Source of the DNA: Acetitomaculum ruminis DSM 5522
Lineage (GTDB): Bacteria; Bacillota; Clostridia; Lachnospirales; Lachnospiraceae
Direction: 5' to 3'
NCBI RefSeq assembly: GCF_900112085.1
Contig: NZ_FOJY01000005.1
Coordinates: 66,123-130,122 of the forward strand
Length of the DNA: 64,000 nt
Numbering within the stretch: position 1 is the first letter of the stretch; each line of letters starts with the position of its first letter. Below the pieces are notes generated by a model. That model was not told where the DNA came from and did not search any database. It saw only the letters and a program-made list of their open reading frames with translations. A program made the translations under genes and the position numbers. This document shows positions 1 through 10,418 of the stretch, piece after piece.

Positions 1-1959
1 AGAATTGACGGATTTGATGTTTCATATTACTTAGAGTCAGATGTTAATTCAAATAATTATAATAACAGCTACGGATATGTAGATATTAAGTCCAGTTACG
101 AAATGGTAAAATGGGGAAATCTTGATGTCAAACTTAAGAATACGCCGGAATACTATATCTCTGAAATAAATGATTATTATGTCACCATTGATATGGATTT
201 TATTGTTGAATTAAATGAAAAAAATTATGAAGTAAAAGAATATTACAGAGTAAAATATGTAAATGGAACATACTATTTATTAAGTTATGACAGGATAATG
301 AATTCTATTTATACCAATAAAACAACTTCTGTTTCCGATAAAACTATTGATCTAGGGGTAGTAAATGATGACATTGACTTTAGGTCAAATGGGACTGGAA
401 CCATTGTTTCTTTTGTGCAAAATGCTTCTTTATATAGTTATAATTCAAAGAATTCCACTTTGTATAATGTGTTTAGTTTTAGTGACAGTGATGATTATGA
501 GCCAAGGGAAGACTGTAAAGATCACTCCATAAAGATTCTTTCAATGGATGAAGTGGGAAATATTGACTTTGTAGTCAGTGGATATATGAATAGAGGAATT
601 CACGAAGGTGAAAGTGGGATAGCAGTATACAGATTTGATATTGAGTTAAATTATGTAGAGGAAAGAGCCTTTATAAATAGTACTAAATCATATCCTCTTT
701 TGAAAAAATCCCAGGGCGAATTATTATACTTAAATAATCTGGGAGACCTTTATATAGTTTTTGAAAATACCCTTTATAAAATTTCCCTTTACACTGAAAA
801 AATTGATGTGGTAATGGAAAACATCAATGATGATTGTTATGTTGTAAATTCTAATGAAGGACTAATTGCATGGCATAAATCAAACAGCAAATACAATGAA
901 ACAAATATAGAAGTCTATGACATGGAGAGTGAAAAATCCTATGAGATTAATGCTTCTGACTCCCAAAAAATCATGGCTATAGGATTTATTGGAAGTGATT
1001 TTATTTATGGAACAGCCAATGACTCAGATATAATTACCACAGCCGGCGGTGAAGTTATTTTTGCCATGTGCCAGCTTGATATTTTAAATAATTCACAAAA
1101 TATAAAAAATTATGCAAGACCGGGTGCTTACATCACTGAAGCACTTTTAAATGGTGAAGGGATAAATATAAAACTTTCAACAAAAACCCCTGATGGCGGC
1201 TATGTGGAAGCTGCTACTGATTCCATAGTAAATTCACAAAACAAAGATGATGAAAACGATACCAGGGCTACACTTTCAGCCTATCAGGATGAAACACTTC
1301 TTAGTAATAAAAAGATTGTCTTAAGTCAAAAGCCTGAAAAAGAAAGAATAAGTATAGAGACTCCTAAGGTTATTTCTTCTGTAGTTACGGAAATCAATCT
1401 TGAGAAAAAGCAGGATAAGGAGATTTATACTACCTATAAGGGAAAAGAGGCGCTTGTATCCACCGCCAGTCCGGCTATAGCCATAAAAGAGGCAGCTATA
1501 AACAGTGGTGTTGTAGTAGATTCTAAGCTTAATTATATTTTTAAAAAGGGTGCAAAACCCAATGAAGCTGAAGTGGAGGATATTAATCTTATAACAAACC
1601 ATTCAAGTAGTCTGGGAAACTGTATTGCCATGATTTTAGCCCAAAAGCATGTTGATGACAGTGATGTTGACGAACTTATTTCCCAGGGAAAGAGCGGACA
1701 CGACATATTATCTGAAAAATTAAATAAAAAGGTATATGATTTAAGCGGCTGTGATATAAATACAGTTTTATACTTTGTAAATCAGGGCTATCCTGTAATG
1801 GCCATGACAGATTCAAGTAATGTTGTTCTTATTACAGCATATACACCTTACAAAGTGACAATTTTAGACCCTAACAAAAATCAAAGCTATACATTAAGTA
1901 TGGAAAGTGCCGATAATACATTCAAAGAAGTTGGAAATGTATTTTTAGCTGTTTTATGA
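1..1959 (+). CDS. Secreted/propeller-like protein with degenerate C39-type peptidase domain (5' truncated)
   Basis: The reading frame is open from base 1, so the N-terminus lies outside the window; the first in-window ATG at 103 is internal. The first two thirds hold repeated strand-rich segments of the kind seen in beta-propellers (for example SGIAVYRFDIELNYV and NNLGDLYIVFENTLYKI); this is a weak fold guess. The C-terminal ~120 residues resemble a C39-like papain fold: a Cys in SLGNCIAMILA (codon at 1621), then NVVLITAYTPYKVTILDPN. C39 proteases normally have a His just before the VVL strand; here the residue is Asn, so the domain is probably inactive and may bind a ligand or peptide. The stop is 3 bp before the PBP gene, suggesting an operon and a cell-wall role. 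Family assignment is inference. Confidence 0.6.
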   Translation, partial: RIDGFDVSYYLESDVNSNNYNNSYGYVDIKSSYEMVKWGNLDVKLKNTPEYYISEINDYYVTIDMDFIVELNEKNYEVKEYYRVKYVNGTYYLLSYDRIMNSIYTNKTTSVSDKTIDLGVVNDDIDFRSNGTGTIVSFVQNASLYSYNSKNSTLYNVFSFSDSDDYEPREDCKDHSIKILSMDEVGNIDFVVSGYMNRGIHEGESGIAVYRFDIELNYVEERAFINSTKSYPLLKKSQGELLYLNNLGDLYIVFENTLYKISLYTEKIDVVMENINDDCYVVNSNEGLIAWHKSNSKYNETNIEVYDMESEKSYEINASDSQKIMAIGFIGSDFIYGTANDSDIITTAGGEVIFAMCQLDILNNSQNIKNYARPGAYITEALLNGEGINIKLSTKTPDGGYVEAATDSIVNSQNKDDENDTRATLSAYQDETLLSNKKIVLSQKPEKERISIETPKVISSVVTEINLEKKQDKEIYTTYKGKEALVSTASPAIAIKEAAINSGVVVDSKLNYIFKKGAKPNEAEVEDINLITNHSSSLGNCIAMILAQKHVDDSDVDELISQGKSGHDILSEKLNKKVYDLSGCDINTVLYFVNQGYPVMAMTDSSNVVLITAYTPYKVTILDPNKNQSYTLSMESADNTFKEVGNVFLAVL

Positions 1960-1962
1960 TAA

Positions 1963-3969
1963 TTGTTGGAGTTTAAAAGAAAAAGAAATATGAAATCAAA
2001 TGTTAAAAAGAAAAAGAAAAGTTCCTTCAGACGCTTTTTAAGGATACAGGTTTATTTAATATTATTTGTTTTGGCTGCCCTTATGTATTACTTTTTCGGT
2101 GGGAAGGCAGCACAGATAAAGACTATCCATGACGAGGCTTTACGCTACGCCAGAAGATCGGGAGAAAGCACTTTTAAGGCTTCTTTGACCAGTGTGGTAT
2201 ATGACAAGGATGGAAATGAAATAACCTCCATAAAGGGGGAAAAAGACGTTTATTATCTTTGTGAAAATGAAATACCAAACTATGTAAAAGAAGCCTTTGT
2301 TAATAGCGAGGACAAGAATTTTTATAAGCATAAAGGTGTGGATTTTAAGGCAGTTGTCCGGGCAGGTATAGATATTATTAAAAACCGGGAGATAACTCAG
2401 GGTGCCAGCACCATTACCATGCAGTTAGCAAGAAATGTTTTTCTAAGTCAGGAAGTTACCTGGGAGAGAAAAATGGAAGAAATTTTTATAGCCATTGAGC
2501 TGGAAAAAATGTATACCAAAGGGAAAATTCTTGAATTTTATATTAATAATATTTACTTTGCAAATGGCTATTACGGCATAGGTGCGGCCTGTAAAGGATA
2601 TTTTAATACAGACATTTCCAGTTTAAGTTTATCTCAAATTGCATTTTTATGTGCAATTCCTAACAATCCAACACTTTATAATCCAGTAGATAATTTCGAT
2701 AACACTATAAAGAGGCGGGACAGGCTTTTAGAGGGCATGCAAAAAGATGGAATTATTTCAATGGAACAGCTTAATACCGCAAAAAATGAGCAAATTGTAT
2801 TAAATCTTAATGATATTTCCACTAGCAATTATGTGGAAACCTATACTTACTATTGTGCTACAAGAAAGCTCATGGAAGCCCAGGGATTTAAGTTCAGATA
2901 TGATTTTAAGTCTGTTGAGGATGAAATGAATTACAGTGAGGAATATTCAAGTTTATATTCCCAGTGTCAGATGTCTTTGTTCACAGGAGGTTTACGAATC
3001 TACACTTCCATAGACATAAATAAGCAAAATCTATTGCAGGATACATTAAATAATGTTTTATCACAATATAATACTGTTAACGAAGAAAATGTGTATCAGC
3101 TTCAGGGCTCGGCTACCTGTATAAATAATGATACCGGTTTAGTGGAGGCTATAGTGGGAGGCAGAAAGCAGGATGAGATTAAGGGATATACCTTAAATCG
3201 TGCCTATCAATGCTTCAGACAACCCGGAAGCAGTATAAAGCCTCTTATAGTTTATACACCGGCCTTTGAACTTGGTTATACACCAAATGATACAGTAGCA
3301 GATGTGAAAACAGAAAACGGACCCAAAAACGGAGATGGAACATATCTGGGAAATATTTCCATTAGAACAGCTATTGAGCTTTCAAAAAACACAGTTGCCT
3401 GGAATTTATTAAATGATATAAGCCCTCAAATCGGACTTTCATATATAAAAAAAATGAACTTTGAAGAAATTAAAAATACAGATTATACAGATGCAGCAGC
3501 TCTTGGAGGACTTACAAAAGGGGTATCAAGTCTTGAAATGACAAAGGCTTTTTCTACCATAGAAAATGATGGAGTCTACAGGGAGGCTTCGGATATTGTA
3601 AAAATAACAGATGCGCAAGGGAATATTATTGTGGATAAAAACCAGGAAGAAATCCAGGTTTATAAAAAAGATGCCTGTGATAAAATGACCGATTGTTTAA
3701 GAGGAGTTCTTACAAAGGGGACAGCTAAAGGTTATGCCTTTGAGGGCATGGATATTGCCGGAAAAACAGGGACCACCAATGATAATAAAGACGGGTGGTT
3801 TGTGGGCTATAGTCATTATTATACAACAGGGGTATGGGTAGGTTATGATATTCCACAAACTCTTCCCGGAAGTTCCGCTTCCAGATTTCCCCTTACCATT
3901 TGGTATAATTTTATGAAAAATATTCATCAGGGACTGGAAAATGTGGAATTAGCTTCATGGAATCCATAA
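1963..3969 (+). CDS. Class A penicillin-binding protein (PBP1A-type, bifunctional)
   Basis: Peptidoglycan glycosyltransferase/transpeptidase that polymerises lipid II and cross-links stem peptides outside the membrane. The cytoplasmic tail is Lys/Arg-rich, followed by one membrane anchor (about residues 27-46, VYLILFVLAALMYYFFGG). The GT51 domain shows the catalytic Glu in SEDKNFYKHKGVD and TQGASTITMQLARNV. The transpeptidase domain has SxxK (GSSIKP, about residue 423), SxN (SKN) and KTG (AGKTGTTND, about residue 601). At 668 aa, length is normal for the family. The start is uncertain: TTG at 1963 follows the previous stop by 3 bp and lacks a clear Shine-Dalgarno; ATG at 1990 (MKSNVKKKK) is the alternative. 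Possibly translationally coupled to the C39-like gene. Confidence 0.93.
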   Translation: MLEFKRKRNMKSNVKKKKKSSFRRFLRIQVYLILFVLAALMYYFFGGKAAQIKTIHDEALRYARRSGESTFKASLTSVVYDKDGNEITSIKGEKDVYYLCENEIPNYVKEAFVNSEDKNFYKHKGVDFKAVVRAGIDIIKNREITQGASTITMQLARNVFLSQEVTWERKMEEIFIAIELEKMYTKGKILEFYINNIYFANGYYGIGAACKGYFNTDISSLSLSQIAFLCAIPNNPTLYNPVDNFDNTIKRRDRLLEGMQKDGIISMEQLNTAKNEQIVLNLNDISTSNYVETYTYYCATRKLMEAQGFKFRYDFKSVEDEMNYSEEYSSLYSQCQMSLFTGGLRIYTSIDINKQNLLQDTLNNVLSQYNTVNEENVYQLQGSATCINNDTGLVEAIVGGRKQDEIKGYTLNRAYQCFRQPGSSIKPLIVYTPAFELGYTPNDTVADVKTENGPKNGDGTYLGNISIRTAIELSKNTVAWNLLNDISPQIGLSYIKKMNFEEIKNTDYTDAAALGGLTKGVSSLEMTKAFSTIENDGVYREASDIVKITDAQGNIIVDKNQEEIQVYKKDACDKMTDCLRGVLTKGTAKGYAFEGMDIAGKTGTTNDNKDGWFVGYSHYYTTGVWVGYDIPQTLPGSSASRFPLTIWYNFMKNIHQGLENVELASWNP

Positions 3970-4022
3970 ACACTAAACTGGCATAGTAACTTTTACATCT
4001 GCCTGGAAACAGGAGGGAAAAT

Positions 4023-6857
4023 ATGAAGAATAGAAAGATAATACTGATAACAGCAGGAATAATGGCCTTTATAGCGATAGTTACGGGTATTCTTATATGC
4101 TATAACCAAATTGTTTTTAAAGTCTGGACTTCAGAGATTGAGGCTGCTCAGGACAGGAATGCTTTGTGTGCTGACAGATTTGAGGAGTTTATTGATAATA
4201 ATCTTAATCTGCTTAAGGTATTTGCTGTATCCTATCAATCAGGAGATGTAAGTGATGATGAAATAGAACATAATATCAATGATATTGAAAATTATTATAT
4301 ATATTCACTTTATAAACATTGTGTGTTTTATATAAAAGCCGACGGCGACATGAAAAATTCCAATAGTGAGATTTCTGATTTTATTGATTCCAAAGAAATA
4401 TTTAATGATATAAAAAATGAAGAAGAAGATTCCTGTGTTATGGCTTATTATCCAAATGAAAAGAATAATAAAGGGTGTATTTTGGTATTCGCACAGAAAT
4501 TTAAAAACAAGGATGAAGTTGACGGAGTAATGGGAATAGTCCTATACTTTGACGATATCAGAAAGATGATATCAAATCATGAATTAATAAAAAACGGAGA
4601 AGTTTATGTGATATTTCCAAATGGTGATATTGTTTATCATCCTGAAAACAAGTACCAGAAAGAGGATGATTTTGTAAATACCAGGGATATAGAAGATGAT
4701 GAGCTTATTAATTTCTTTAAAAGCTCTAATGCTCGCAATAAAGAGGGAATTACAGATACTGACAATATAAAAAGAATCTGTTTTTCAAGTTATATATACT
4801 ATGGTGAAATAAAATTTATCACTGTTGTTAACGAAGAAAGCTTTGGATTAGCCAAAAGAACTATCAAATTTTATTATTACATTGTAGCTTTTTCCGGAGT
4901 TTTAATAAGTTTATTATTTATCACAATCTTTATATGGAGAATAAATAAGGCAGACGCAGCCAATAAGGCAAAATCAGAATTTCTGGCCAATATGTCTCAT
5001 GAGATAAGAACTCCTATGAATGCCATTACCGGAATGGCGGAAATGCTTTTAAGGGGAAATCTTCCACCTCAGGAAAGAGAGTATGTTTCCCAGATAAAAA
5101 TAGCCGGACAAAATCTTTTAAGCATAATAAACGATATTCTTGATTTTTCTAAAATTGAGTCAGGAAAGCTTGATTATATTGAGGCGGAGTATGAGACTAT
5201 CTCCTTAGAAGAAGACATAGAGGGAATAATATCTAATAGAATAATAAATAAAAATGTTGAATTTGTTATAGATATTAATCCTAATCTTCCGGCGAAGTTA
5301 TATGGTGACTCCAGCAGAATCAGGCAGGTAATACTTAATTTTATTAATAATGCCGTAAAATTTACAGAACGGGGAAAAGTTGAATTTAAGCTTGATTTTA
5401 AAAGAAATGAAGAGGACTTTCTTTTAATGGCAAGCATCATAGATTCCGGTCAGGGGATAAAACCAGAAGATTTAAATAAACTTTTTAAATCCTTTGCCCA
5501 GGTAAATAAGGATATTAATAAAAGCAAGGAAGGAACAGGTTTAGGCCTTGCCATTTCTAAAAAAATTATAGAAAGTATGAAAGGACAGGTAGGAGTAAAA
5601 AGCGAGTTTGGAAAGGGAAGTGAATTTTATTTTTCACTGCCTCAAAAGGTAGTGGACTATCTGCCTATAGCAATGGTGAATGAACCTTTACAAATAAGAG
5701 CAGGAAAACTTATTTCAAATATATATGCTGATGAAATTTTAGGAAGTATTTTTGACGAATTAGGAGTTATTTATACTGATTATAAAAATGTATTCGATAT
5801 AGTCACTGCCCATAAAGAGCATCTTACTCATGTATTTGTAGATGAGGTTTATTTAAATGATACCGTAAAGAGATTTATAAATGTAACTGAAAATATAATT
5901 TTTATTGTAATAGTATCTTTTGATACCGATGTTACAAAATTTGGACATGTAAAATGCAGATATTTAAGAAAACCGGTAAACAGTGTAAAAATAGCCGAAT
6001 TTTTAAATGAAAGTGATTACAAGAAAAAAGAAGTAATGGCAGAATATGAGAAGTTTACCGCCTCAGAGGCTGAGATACTTATAGTAGATGACAATAAGGT
6101 AAATCAGACTGTTGTAAAGGGACTCTTAAAGCCTCTTAATATGAAAATTGACCTGGTTTATTCTGGATTTGATGCCATAGAAAAAGTCTCCAATAAAAAA
6201 TATGATATCATTTTTATGGATCATATGATGCCGGAGATGGATGGTATCGAAACTACTAAAAGGATAAGAAATATGAAGGGGGAATACTACAAAAAAGTTC
6301 CGATAATAGCTCTTACAGCCAATGCATTAGAGGGCATGGAGGAGTTATTCTTAGCAGAGGGAATGAATGACTATGTGGAAAAACCTATAGAAATGTCCAA
6401 AATAACGGAAATTCTTTTAAAATGGCTGCCTAAAGAGAAGATAGAGCATGGTACCTATGTTACCGTGGGGGATGATGAAGATGATAAAGATATGAAAGAG
6501 TTTCTCCTTCGTCTTAATGAAAACGGTTTTAATCCTGATGCAGTTTTATTGATGTTTGAAAGTATTTCTTCCTACAGGGAGGAACTGGAAAAATTTTATA
6601 AGGAAATGGACTATAAAATGGGACAAATCCTTAAATATGTAAAAGAAAAAAAGACAAACCTGTTCACCGTTGAGATGCATACTGTAAGGGACAAGGCTCA
6701 AAAGTTTGGTTTCACGGAGCTTTTTGAAAAAGCAGAATATCTTGAACATTGTGGCTACAAGGACAATGTTGATGAGATAAAGAACAATATGTCTGCCTTT
6801 GTGGAGGAGTATGAAAAAGTAAAGAAAAAGATTTCAACGGTATTAAATAATAAATAA
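4023..6857 (+). CDS. Hybrid sensor histidine kinase (dCache-HisKA-HATPase-REC-HPt)
   Basis: Membrane sensor kinase of 944 aa. TM1 lies near residues 6-26 and TM2 near 281-303, enclosing a ~255-residue extracellular sensor; [12 protein letters not shown] looks like a dCache strand. HisKA carries the phospho-acceptor His in [12 protein letters not shown] (about H326). HATPase shows the N box ([13 protein letters not shown]) and G box ([11 protein letters not shown]). A weakly conserved receiver-like segment (about 555-665) precedes a proper receiver with ILIVDDN, acceptor Asp in [11 protein letters not shown] (about D733) and EKPI. The C-terminus looks like HPt, with His in [13 protein letters not shown] (about H886). 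All relay modules lie in one chain, but no output response regulator is adjacent. AGGAGGG precedes the ATG. The stimulus is unknown. Confidence 0.9.
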   Translation: MKNRKIILITAGIMAFIAIVTGILICYNQIVFKVWTSEIEAAQDRNALCADRFEEFIDNNLNLLKVFAVSYQSGDVSDDEIEHNINDIENYYIYSLYKHCVFYIKADGDMKNSNSEISDFIDSKEIFNDIKNEEEDSCVMAYYPNEKNNKGCILVFAQKFKNKDEVDGVMGIVLYFDDIRKMISNHELIKNGEVYVIFPNGDIVYHPENKYQKEDDFVNTRDIEDDELINFFKSSNARNKEGITDTDNIKRICFSSYIYYGEIKFITVVNEESFGLAKRTIKFYYYIVAFSGVLISLLFITIFIWRINKADAANKAKSEFLANMSHEIRTPMNAITGMAEMLLRGNLPPQEREYVSQIKIAGQNLLSIINDILDFSKIESGKLDYIEAEYETISLEEDIEGIISNRIINKNVEFVIDINPNLPAKLYGDSSRIRQVILNFINNAVKFTERGKVEFKLDFKRNEEDFLLMASIIDSGQGIKPEDLNKLFKSFAQVNKDINKSKEGTGLGLAISKKIIESMKGQVGVKSEFGKGSEFYFSLPQKVVDYLPIAMVNEPLQIRAGKLISNIYADEILGSIFDELGVIYTDYKNVFDIVTAHKEHLTHVFVDEVYLNDTVKRFINVTENIIFIVIVSFDTDVTKFGHVKCRYLRKPVNSVKIAEFLNESDYKKKEVMAEYEKFTASEAEILIVDDNKVNQTVVKGLLKPLNMKIDLVYSGFDAIEKVSNKKYDIIFMDHMMPEMDGIETTKRIRNMKGEYYKKVPIIALTANALEGMEELFLAEGMNDYVEKPIEMSKITEILLKWLPKEKIEHGTYVTVGDDEDDKDMKEFLLRLNENGFNPDAVLLMFESISSYREELEKFYKEMDYKMGQILKYVKEKKTNLFTVEMHTVRDKAQKFGFTELFEKAEYLEHCGYKDNVDEIKNNMSAFVEEYEKVKKKISTVLNNK

Positions 6858-6900
6858 AAAAAGCATCTGATTTGTTTTTTACAAATCAGATGCTTTTTTT
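6855..6900. terminator. Bidirectional Rho-independent terminator
   Basis: Perfect inverted repeat AAGCATCTGATTTG / CAAATCAGATGCTT with a 7-nt loop, flanked by A-tract on the left and T-tract on the right. It can end both the kinase gene (+) and the prs operon (-), which converge here. Confidence 0.95.
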
Positions 6901-6915
6901 ATAGATTAAGAAATA

Positions 6916-8106
6916 TTATTTTATGCTATATGGATCTTTTTTGTATTCTCCAACGAGTTTTTCAATTCTTTCAAATGGATTAAGAAGTTCACTCATGGAA
7001 GAATCAGTATTTAATATATCAATGATGAAGGCAATATATTTACTCATATCGCAACTTACATAATAATCCCTTTTAAGAAGTTCAGGTGACTGATATATAA
7101 GGTTTGTTGTAAGAATTTTATCAATAAGACCTTCTTCATGGGCTTTATCAAAGATTTCAAGACCGTTTGTAAAAAGTCCAAAGGTAGCAGCACAAAAGAT
7201 TCTCTTAGCTTTTCTTTTCTTAAGTTCTCTTGCTACATCAATCATACTTTCTCCGGAGGAAATCATATCATCGATAATAACAACATCTTTTCCTTCTAAG
7301 GATGAACCTAAAAATTCATGGGCGACGATAGGATTATGTCCGTCTATAATTGTAGAATAATCACGACGTTTGTAGAACATACCTATGTCAATTCCAAGGA
7401 TTGTAGCAAGGTAAACAGCTCTTTCAGTAGCACCTTCATCAGGGCTGATTATCATAAGATGGTCTTTATCTATTTTAAGGTCTTTAACAGTTTTTAAAAG
7501 TCCTTTTACGAACTGGTAAGAAGGTCTTACTGTTTCAAAACCTTTAAGTGGAATGGCATTTTGAACTCTAGGGTCGTGGGCATCAAAAGTAATGATATTA
7601 TCAACGCCCATATTTGTAAGTTCCTGAAGTGCCAAAGCACAGTCTAAAGATTCTCTTGTACTTCTTTTATGTTGACGGCTCTCATAAAGATAAGGGATGA
7701 TAACGGTTATTCTGCGGGCCTTTCCACCTAAAGCAGCAATAGTTCTTCTTAAATCTGCAAAGTGATCATCCGGGGACATATGGTTTACATGTCCGCAAAT
7801 ATTGTAAGTAAGACTATAATTTGTAACATCCACCAGGATAAAAAGGTCATGACCTCTAACAGTTTCTAAAATAAGACCTTTAGCCTCTCCGGAACTGAAA
7901 CGCGGGCACTGAGCCTTGATAATGAAAGAGTCTTTCTCGTAACCTTCAAAAGCCGGATTATCAATGTGTTTTCCGGAACGGGCTTTACGCCATCTTACAA
8001 GGTAGTTATTAACCTTTTCACCTAATTCATTGATTCCTTTAAGTGGAATGATTCCAAGTGCTCCAACAGGGATAATGTCTGCAACCTGATCAGCCTGTCT
8101 CTTCAT
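6916..8106 (-). CDS. prs: Ribose-phosphate pyrophosphokinase (PRPP synthetase, long form)
   Basis: Makes phosphoribosyl pyrophosphate from ribose-5-phosphate and ATP for nucleotide, NAD, His and Trp synthesis. The PRPP-binding loop is VVIIDDMISSGESMIDVA. The flexible-loop region with IIPYLYESRQHKR and the domain junction with TFDAHDPRVQNAIP match the family. At 396 aa it is about 80 residues longer than the usual ~315-aa Prs; this long form is, to my knowledge, typical of Lachnospiraceae-type Clostridia. GGAGG lies about 10 nt before the ATG. It is third in the order dnaD-dnaI-prs, 17 bp after the helicase-loader gene. In Bacillus, prs usually sits between glmU and pth; here it is not in that cluster. 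Confidence 0.9.
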   Translation of the reverse strand: MKRQADQVADIIPVGALGIIPLKGINELGEKVNNYLVRWRKARSGKHIDNPAFEGYEKDSFIIKAQCPRFSSGEAKGLILETVRGHDLFILVDVTNYSLTYNICGHVNHMSPDDHFADLRRTIAALGGKARRITVIIPYLYESRQHKRSTRESLDCALALQELTNMGVDNIITFDAHDPRVQNAIPLKGFETVRPSYQFVKGLLKTVKDLKIDKDHLMIISPDEGATERAVYLATILGIDIGMFYKRRDYSTIIDGHNPIVAHEFLGSSLEGKDVVIIDDMISSGESMIDVARELKKRKAKRIFCAATFGLFTNGLEIFDKAHEEGLIDKILTTNLIYQSPELLKRDYYVSCDMSKYIAFIIDILNTDSSMSELLNPFERIEKLVGEYKKDPYSIK

Positions 8107-8123
8107 AAAAAATTACCTCCAAG

Positions 8124-9104
8124 TTAAATCTGTTGTTTGATTGTTCGGATGTCCCTTCCATAAAATTTGCGCAATTGATAATTTCCCATTATTCTTGAAA
8201 GAATTCTATCAGAATACTTTTCCTTAATGCTTGCTAGGGACATATTAGTAGAAATAATAGTTGGTTTTTGCTTCAAAATTCTTTCATTCAAACACAAAAA
8301 CAATTGGGAAGAAGTAAATGTATTATTTATTTCGGTTCCCAGGTCATCTATAATAAGCAAATCGCAGTTAAAGATATATGATGTGTCAACTGGCTTTGGC
8401 CTATTCTTGTTAAAAGTGCTATCGGCAAGAAGTTCAAATAACTCAAATGCCGTAAAATAAATAACGGAATGATTACTTGCAATAAGCTCTCTGGCAATAC
8501 AGTTGGATAAAAAGGTTTTACCGGTGCCTGTATCTCCGTAAAAAAACAAATTTTTGTAGCTTGTATCAAATTCTTTAACAAATAAAATACTGTCATTAAA
8601 TGCAAGCTTAATAAGATGCAAGGAAGAAAGACCACTGATAGGATCTTTATCTTCGTCACTATAATAATCTATATTAAAAGTATCAAAATTTTCTTTATCT
8701 GTAATATTTTTTAAGTTGGAATCTGAATATAATAAATTAATGGCAAGTTTATTAAAACAATCACATTTTTTATTGTCGATAAAACCACTGTCCTTACACT
8801 TAGGACAGTCGTAATGAATTGTAAGATAATCCTTGGGATAGCCATAGGCTTTTAACAAAGACTTTCTTTCATCAGCTAGTTGAGAAATTTTATCATGAAC
8901 AAAGGTGACATCTTCCTTTGACAAACCAAGTTTATAACGGGCTTTTTTTAGGCATAAAGAAGAAATTTGTGAATCTATTTCCTTAAAACGGGAGTCTAAA
9001 GAGTGTATTTCTTCCAGCTTATTGTTATAAATCTGTTCATTTTTTAATTGTCTTTGATTAATAATACGCATAATGCTATTAATTTGTGAATTTGTTAAAG
9101 CCAT
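8124..9104 (-). CDS. DnaC/DnaI-type replicative helicase loader (AAA+ ATPase)
   Basis: Cytosolic AAA+ protein expected to load the replicative helicase onto DNA with DnaD. Walker A is FYGDTGTGKTFLSN (about residues 189-202), Walker B is LLIIDDLGTE, and sensor 1 is TIISTNMS. The N-terminal part is helical and contains a four-Cys cluster, CPKCKDSGFIDNKKCDC, consistent with the zinc-binding N-domain known from DnaI. The 326-aa length fits. AAAGGA lies 7-8 nt before the ATG. It is 63 bp downstream of dnaD and 17 bp upstream of prs, so co-transcription is likely. The gene symbol is left blank because DnaC and DnaI naming is mixed in this group. Confidence 0.92.
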   Translation of the reverse strand: MALTNSQINSIMRIINQRQLKNEQIYNNKLEEIHSLDSRFKEIDSQISSLCLKKARYKLGLSKEDVTFVHDKISQLADERKSLLKAYGYPKDYLTIHYDCPKCKDSGFIDNKKCDCFNKLAINLLYSDSNLKNITDKENFDTFNIDYYSDEDKDPISGLSSLHLIKLAFNDSILFVKEFDTSYKNLFFYGDTGTGKTFLSNCIARELIASNHSVIYFTAFELFELLADSTFNKNRPKPVDTSYIFNCDLLIIDDLGTEINNTFTSSQLFLCLNERILKQKPTIISTNMSLASIKEKYSDRILSRIMGNYQLRKFYGRDIRTIKQQI

Positions 9105-9167
9105 TTTTTATCCTTTATATAAGACAGGTCTCTTTAAATAAGAAAGAGGCTTATAATTTAGCAACAT

Positions 9168-10250
9168 CTATTGACTTATGAGCTTTCTTTCAAGTTCTGC
9201 ATAAGAATCAAAAGCTCTTTGTGGAAAATCATTAAACTTATTGTTTGAATAATGATGATTATTAGTCTGTTTAACTTTTTTAGTGGAACGGGCATGCTCA
9301 TCATCACAGTTTTTAACATCCTCTAAGGTTTTAACTCCTTTTTCAAACCAGTCTGTTAAAATTTTATTTGCGTAAGGAAAGCTTGGGTTAGTTGCCTTAA
9401 GCAAAGTTTTGTCACAGGCTTCTTTTATTATATCACTGTTATAGTGATATTCATATTGCCATTTAGAGATAAGTTTCAACTCTGCATCCCCAAAATCTCT
9501 GTCATTAAGGCCAAAAGCTTTCTTTACTGTATTATAAACTTTATCAAATTTTTTAACATATTCTTTGGCCTGATCCTCATTTTTAATATTTTTTTCTGCC
9601 CAGTTACAGGCTACTTTTTTTATGTAGTGGAGACTGGTGTGTTTTCTTGTGACACAATATTCCAGTAAATAATCTATAAGGTTTGTTGAAAATTGTAACT
9701 TATCGTAAAAATAGCATATAGTTTCAACTTCCTTCATGTTAAGAAGTCTTCCTAAGTATTGCTGGGCAATCATAAGGGCTTCTTCTATATTTTCATTTTT
9801 CTTAAGACTTGCAAGTTCATCTCTACTATAGGATATATCTTTTTTTTCATTTTCCTTTACAAGTTCGTTTTCATTTAGTTCTATGATTTCTTCGTGAGCA
9901 ATAATATTTTCTGTGGAATCCGGATTAATATTATCATTATCTGAAGGCGAATTATCATCTAAAAGAGTGATGGAGGTGATGTTTTCATCCCTGTCACTTT
10001 CTAAACTGAGCAGATTTGACTTTTCCCAGTATTTTAAGGCTCTTATAACATCATTATCAGTATTTTCAAATTTGTCGGCAATTGATGAAATGGTAATATT
10101 ATCACTGCCTCTTTGAATAAGGCTTAAAAGGTATACATATATTTTTACATATTCACCGTTTGCCTTTGGCATATAATTGTCGATAAAACTATTATCCAAT
10201 AAGGTTGAATGTGTAGATTTTTGATTTTTGATATTTATAAGACCTTTCAT
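9168..10250 (-). CDS. DnaD/DnaB-family replication initiation protein
   Basis: Primosomal initiation protein that remodels origin DNA and helps recruit helicase. The N-terminal ~90 residues resemble the winged-helix DnaD N-domain (VKIYVYLLSLIQRG...IIRALKYWEK pattern). An acidic linker follows, then two DnaD C-terminal-type domains: one around MKEVETICYFYDKLQFS...YIKKVACNWAEKNI, and a second around SKWQYEYHYNSDIIKEACDK with FPYANKILTDWFEKGV. This two-domain arrangement matches DnaD/DnaB proteins of Clostridia. The start is supported by AGGAG 9 nt upstream. It is first of the dnaD-dnaI-prs unit, with an extended -10 promoter and a DnaA-box cluster upstream. Confidence 0.9.
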   Translation of the reverse strand: MKGLINIKNQKSTHSTLLDNSFIDNYMPKANGEYVKIYVYLLSLIQRGSDNITISSIADKFENTDNDVIRALKYWEKSNLLSLESDRDENITSITLLDDNSPSDNDNINPDSTENIIAHEEIIELNENELVKENEKKDISYSRDELASLKKNENIEEALMIAQQYLGRLLNMKEVETICYFYDKLQFSTNLIDYLLEYCVTRKHTSLHYIKKVACNWAEKNIKNEDQAKEYVKKFDKVYNTVKKAFGLNDRDFGDAELKLISKWQYEYHYNSDIIKEACDKTLLKATNPSFPYANKILTDWFEKGVKTLEDVKNCDDEHARSTKKVKQTNNHHYSNNKFNDFPQRAFDSYAELERKLISQ

Positions 10251-10305
10251 GTTTTATGACTCCTAAAATACTGTGAATTGATTTAATCTGTTTCAAGCGC
10301 AGATT

Positions 10306-10314
10306 ATTATATCA
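10306..10314 (-). promoter_or_regulatory. Extended -10 promoter of the dnaD operon
   Basis: On the minus strand, TGATATAAT (TGnTATAAT extended -10) lies about 55 bp before the dnaD ATG. The matching -35 (TTTCAA, 17-bp spacer) is weak, as expected for extended -10 promoters. The DnaA-box cluster begins about 110 bp upstream of it. Confidence 0.6.
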
Positions 10315-10418
10315 CAGACAAGTTGATTTTGAAATAAAAAATTTAATTTCTTTTATGGGATAAAAGACGCATATATCAAGCTTTTATAACAATTTTTTTC
10401 ACAAAAAAAATCGAAAAT

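Noticed and set aside
8348-8659. 103-codon minus-strand frame inside the helicase-loader gene
   Set aside because: Same strand, different frame from the conserved AAA+ gene; no ribosome site, Walker motifs only in the main frame.
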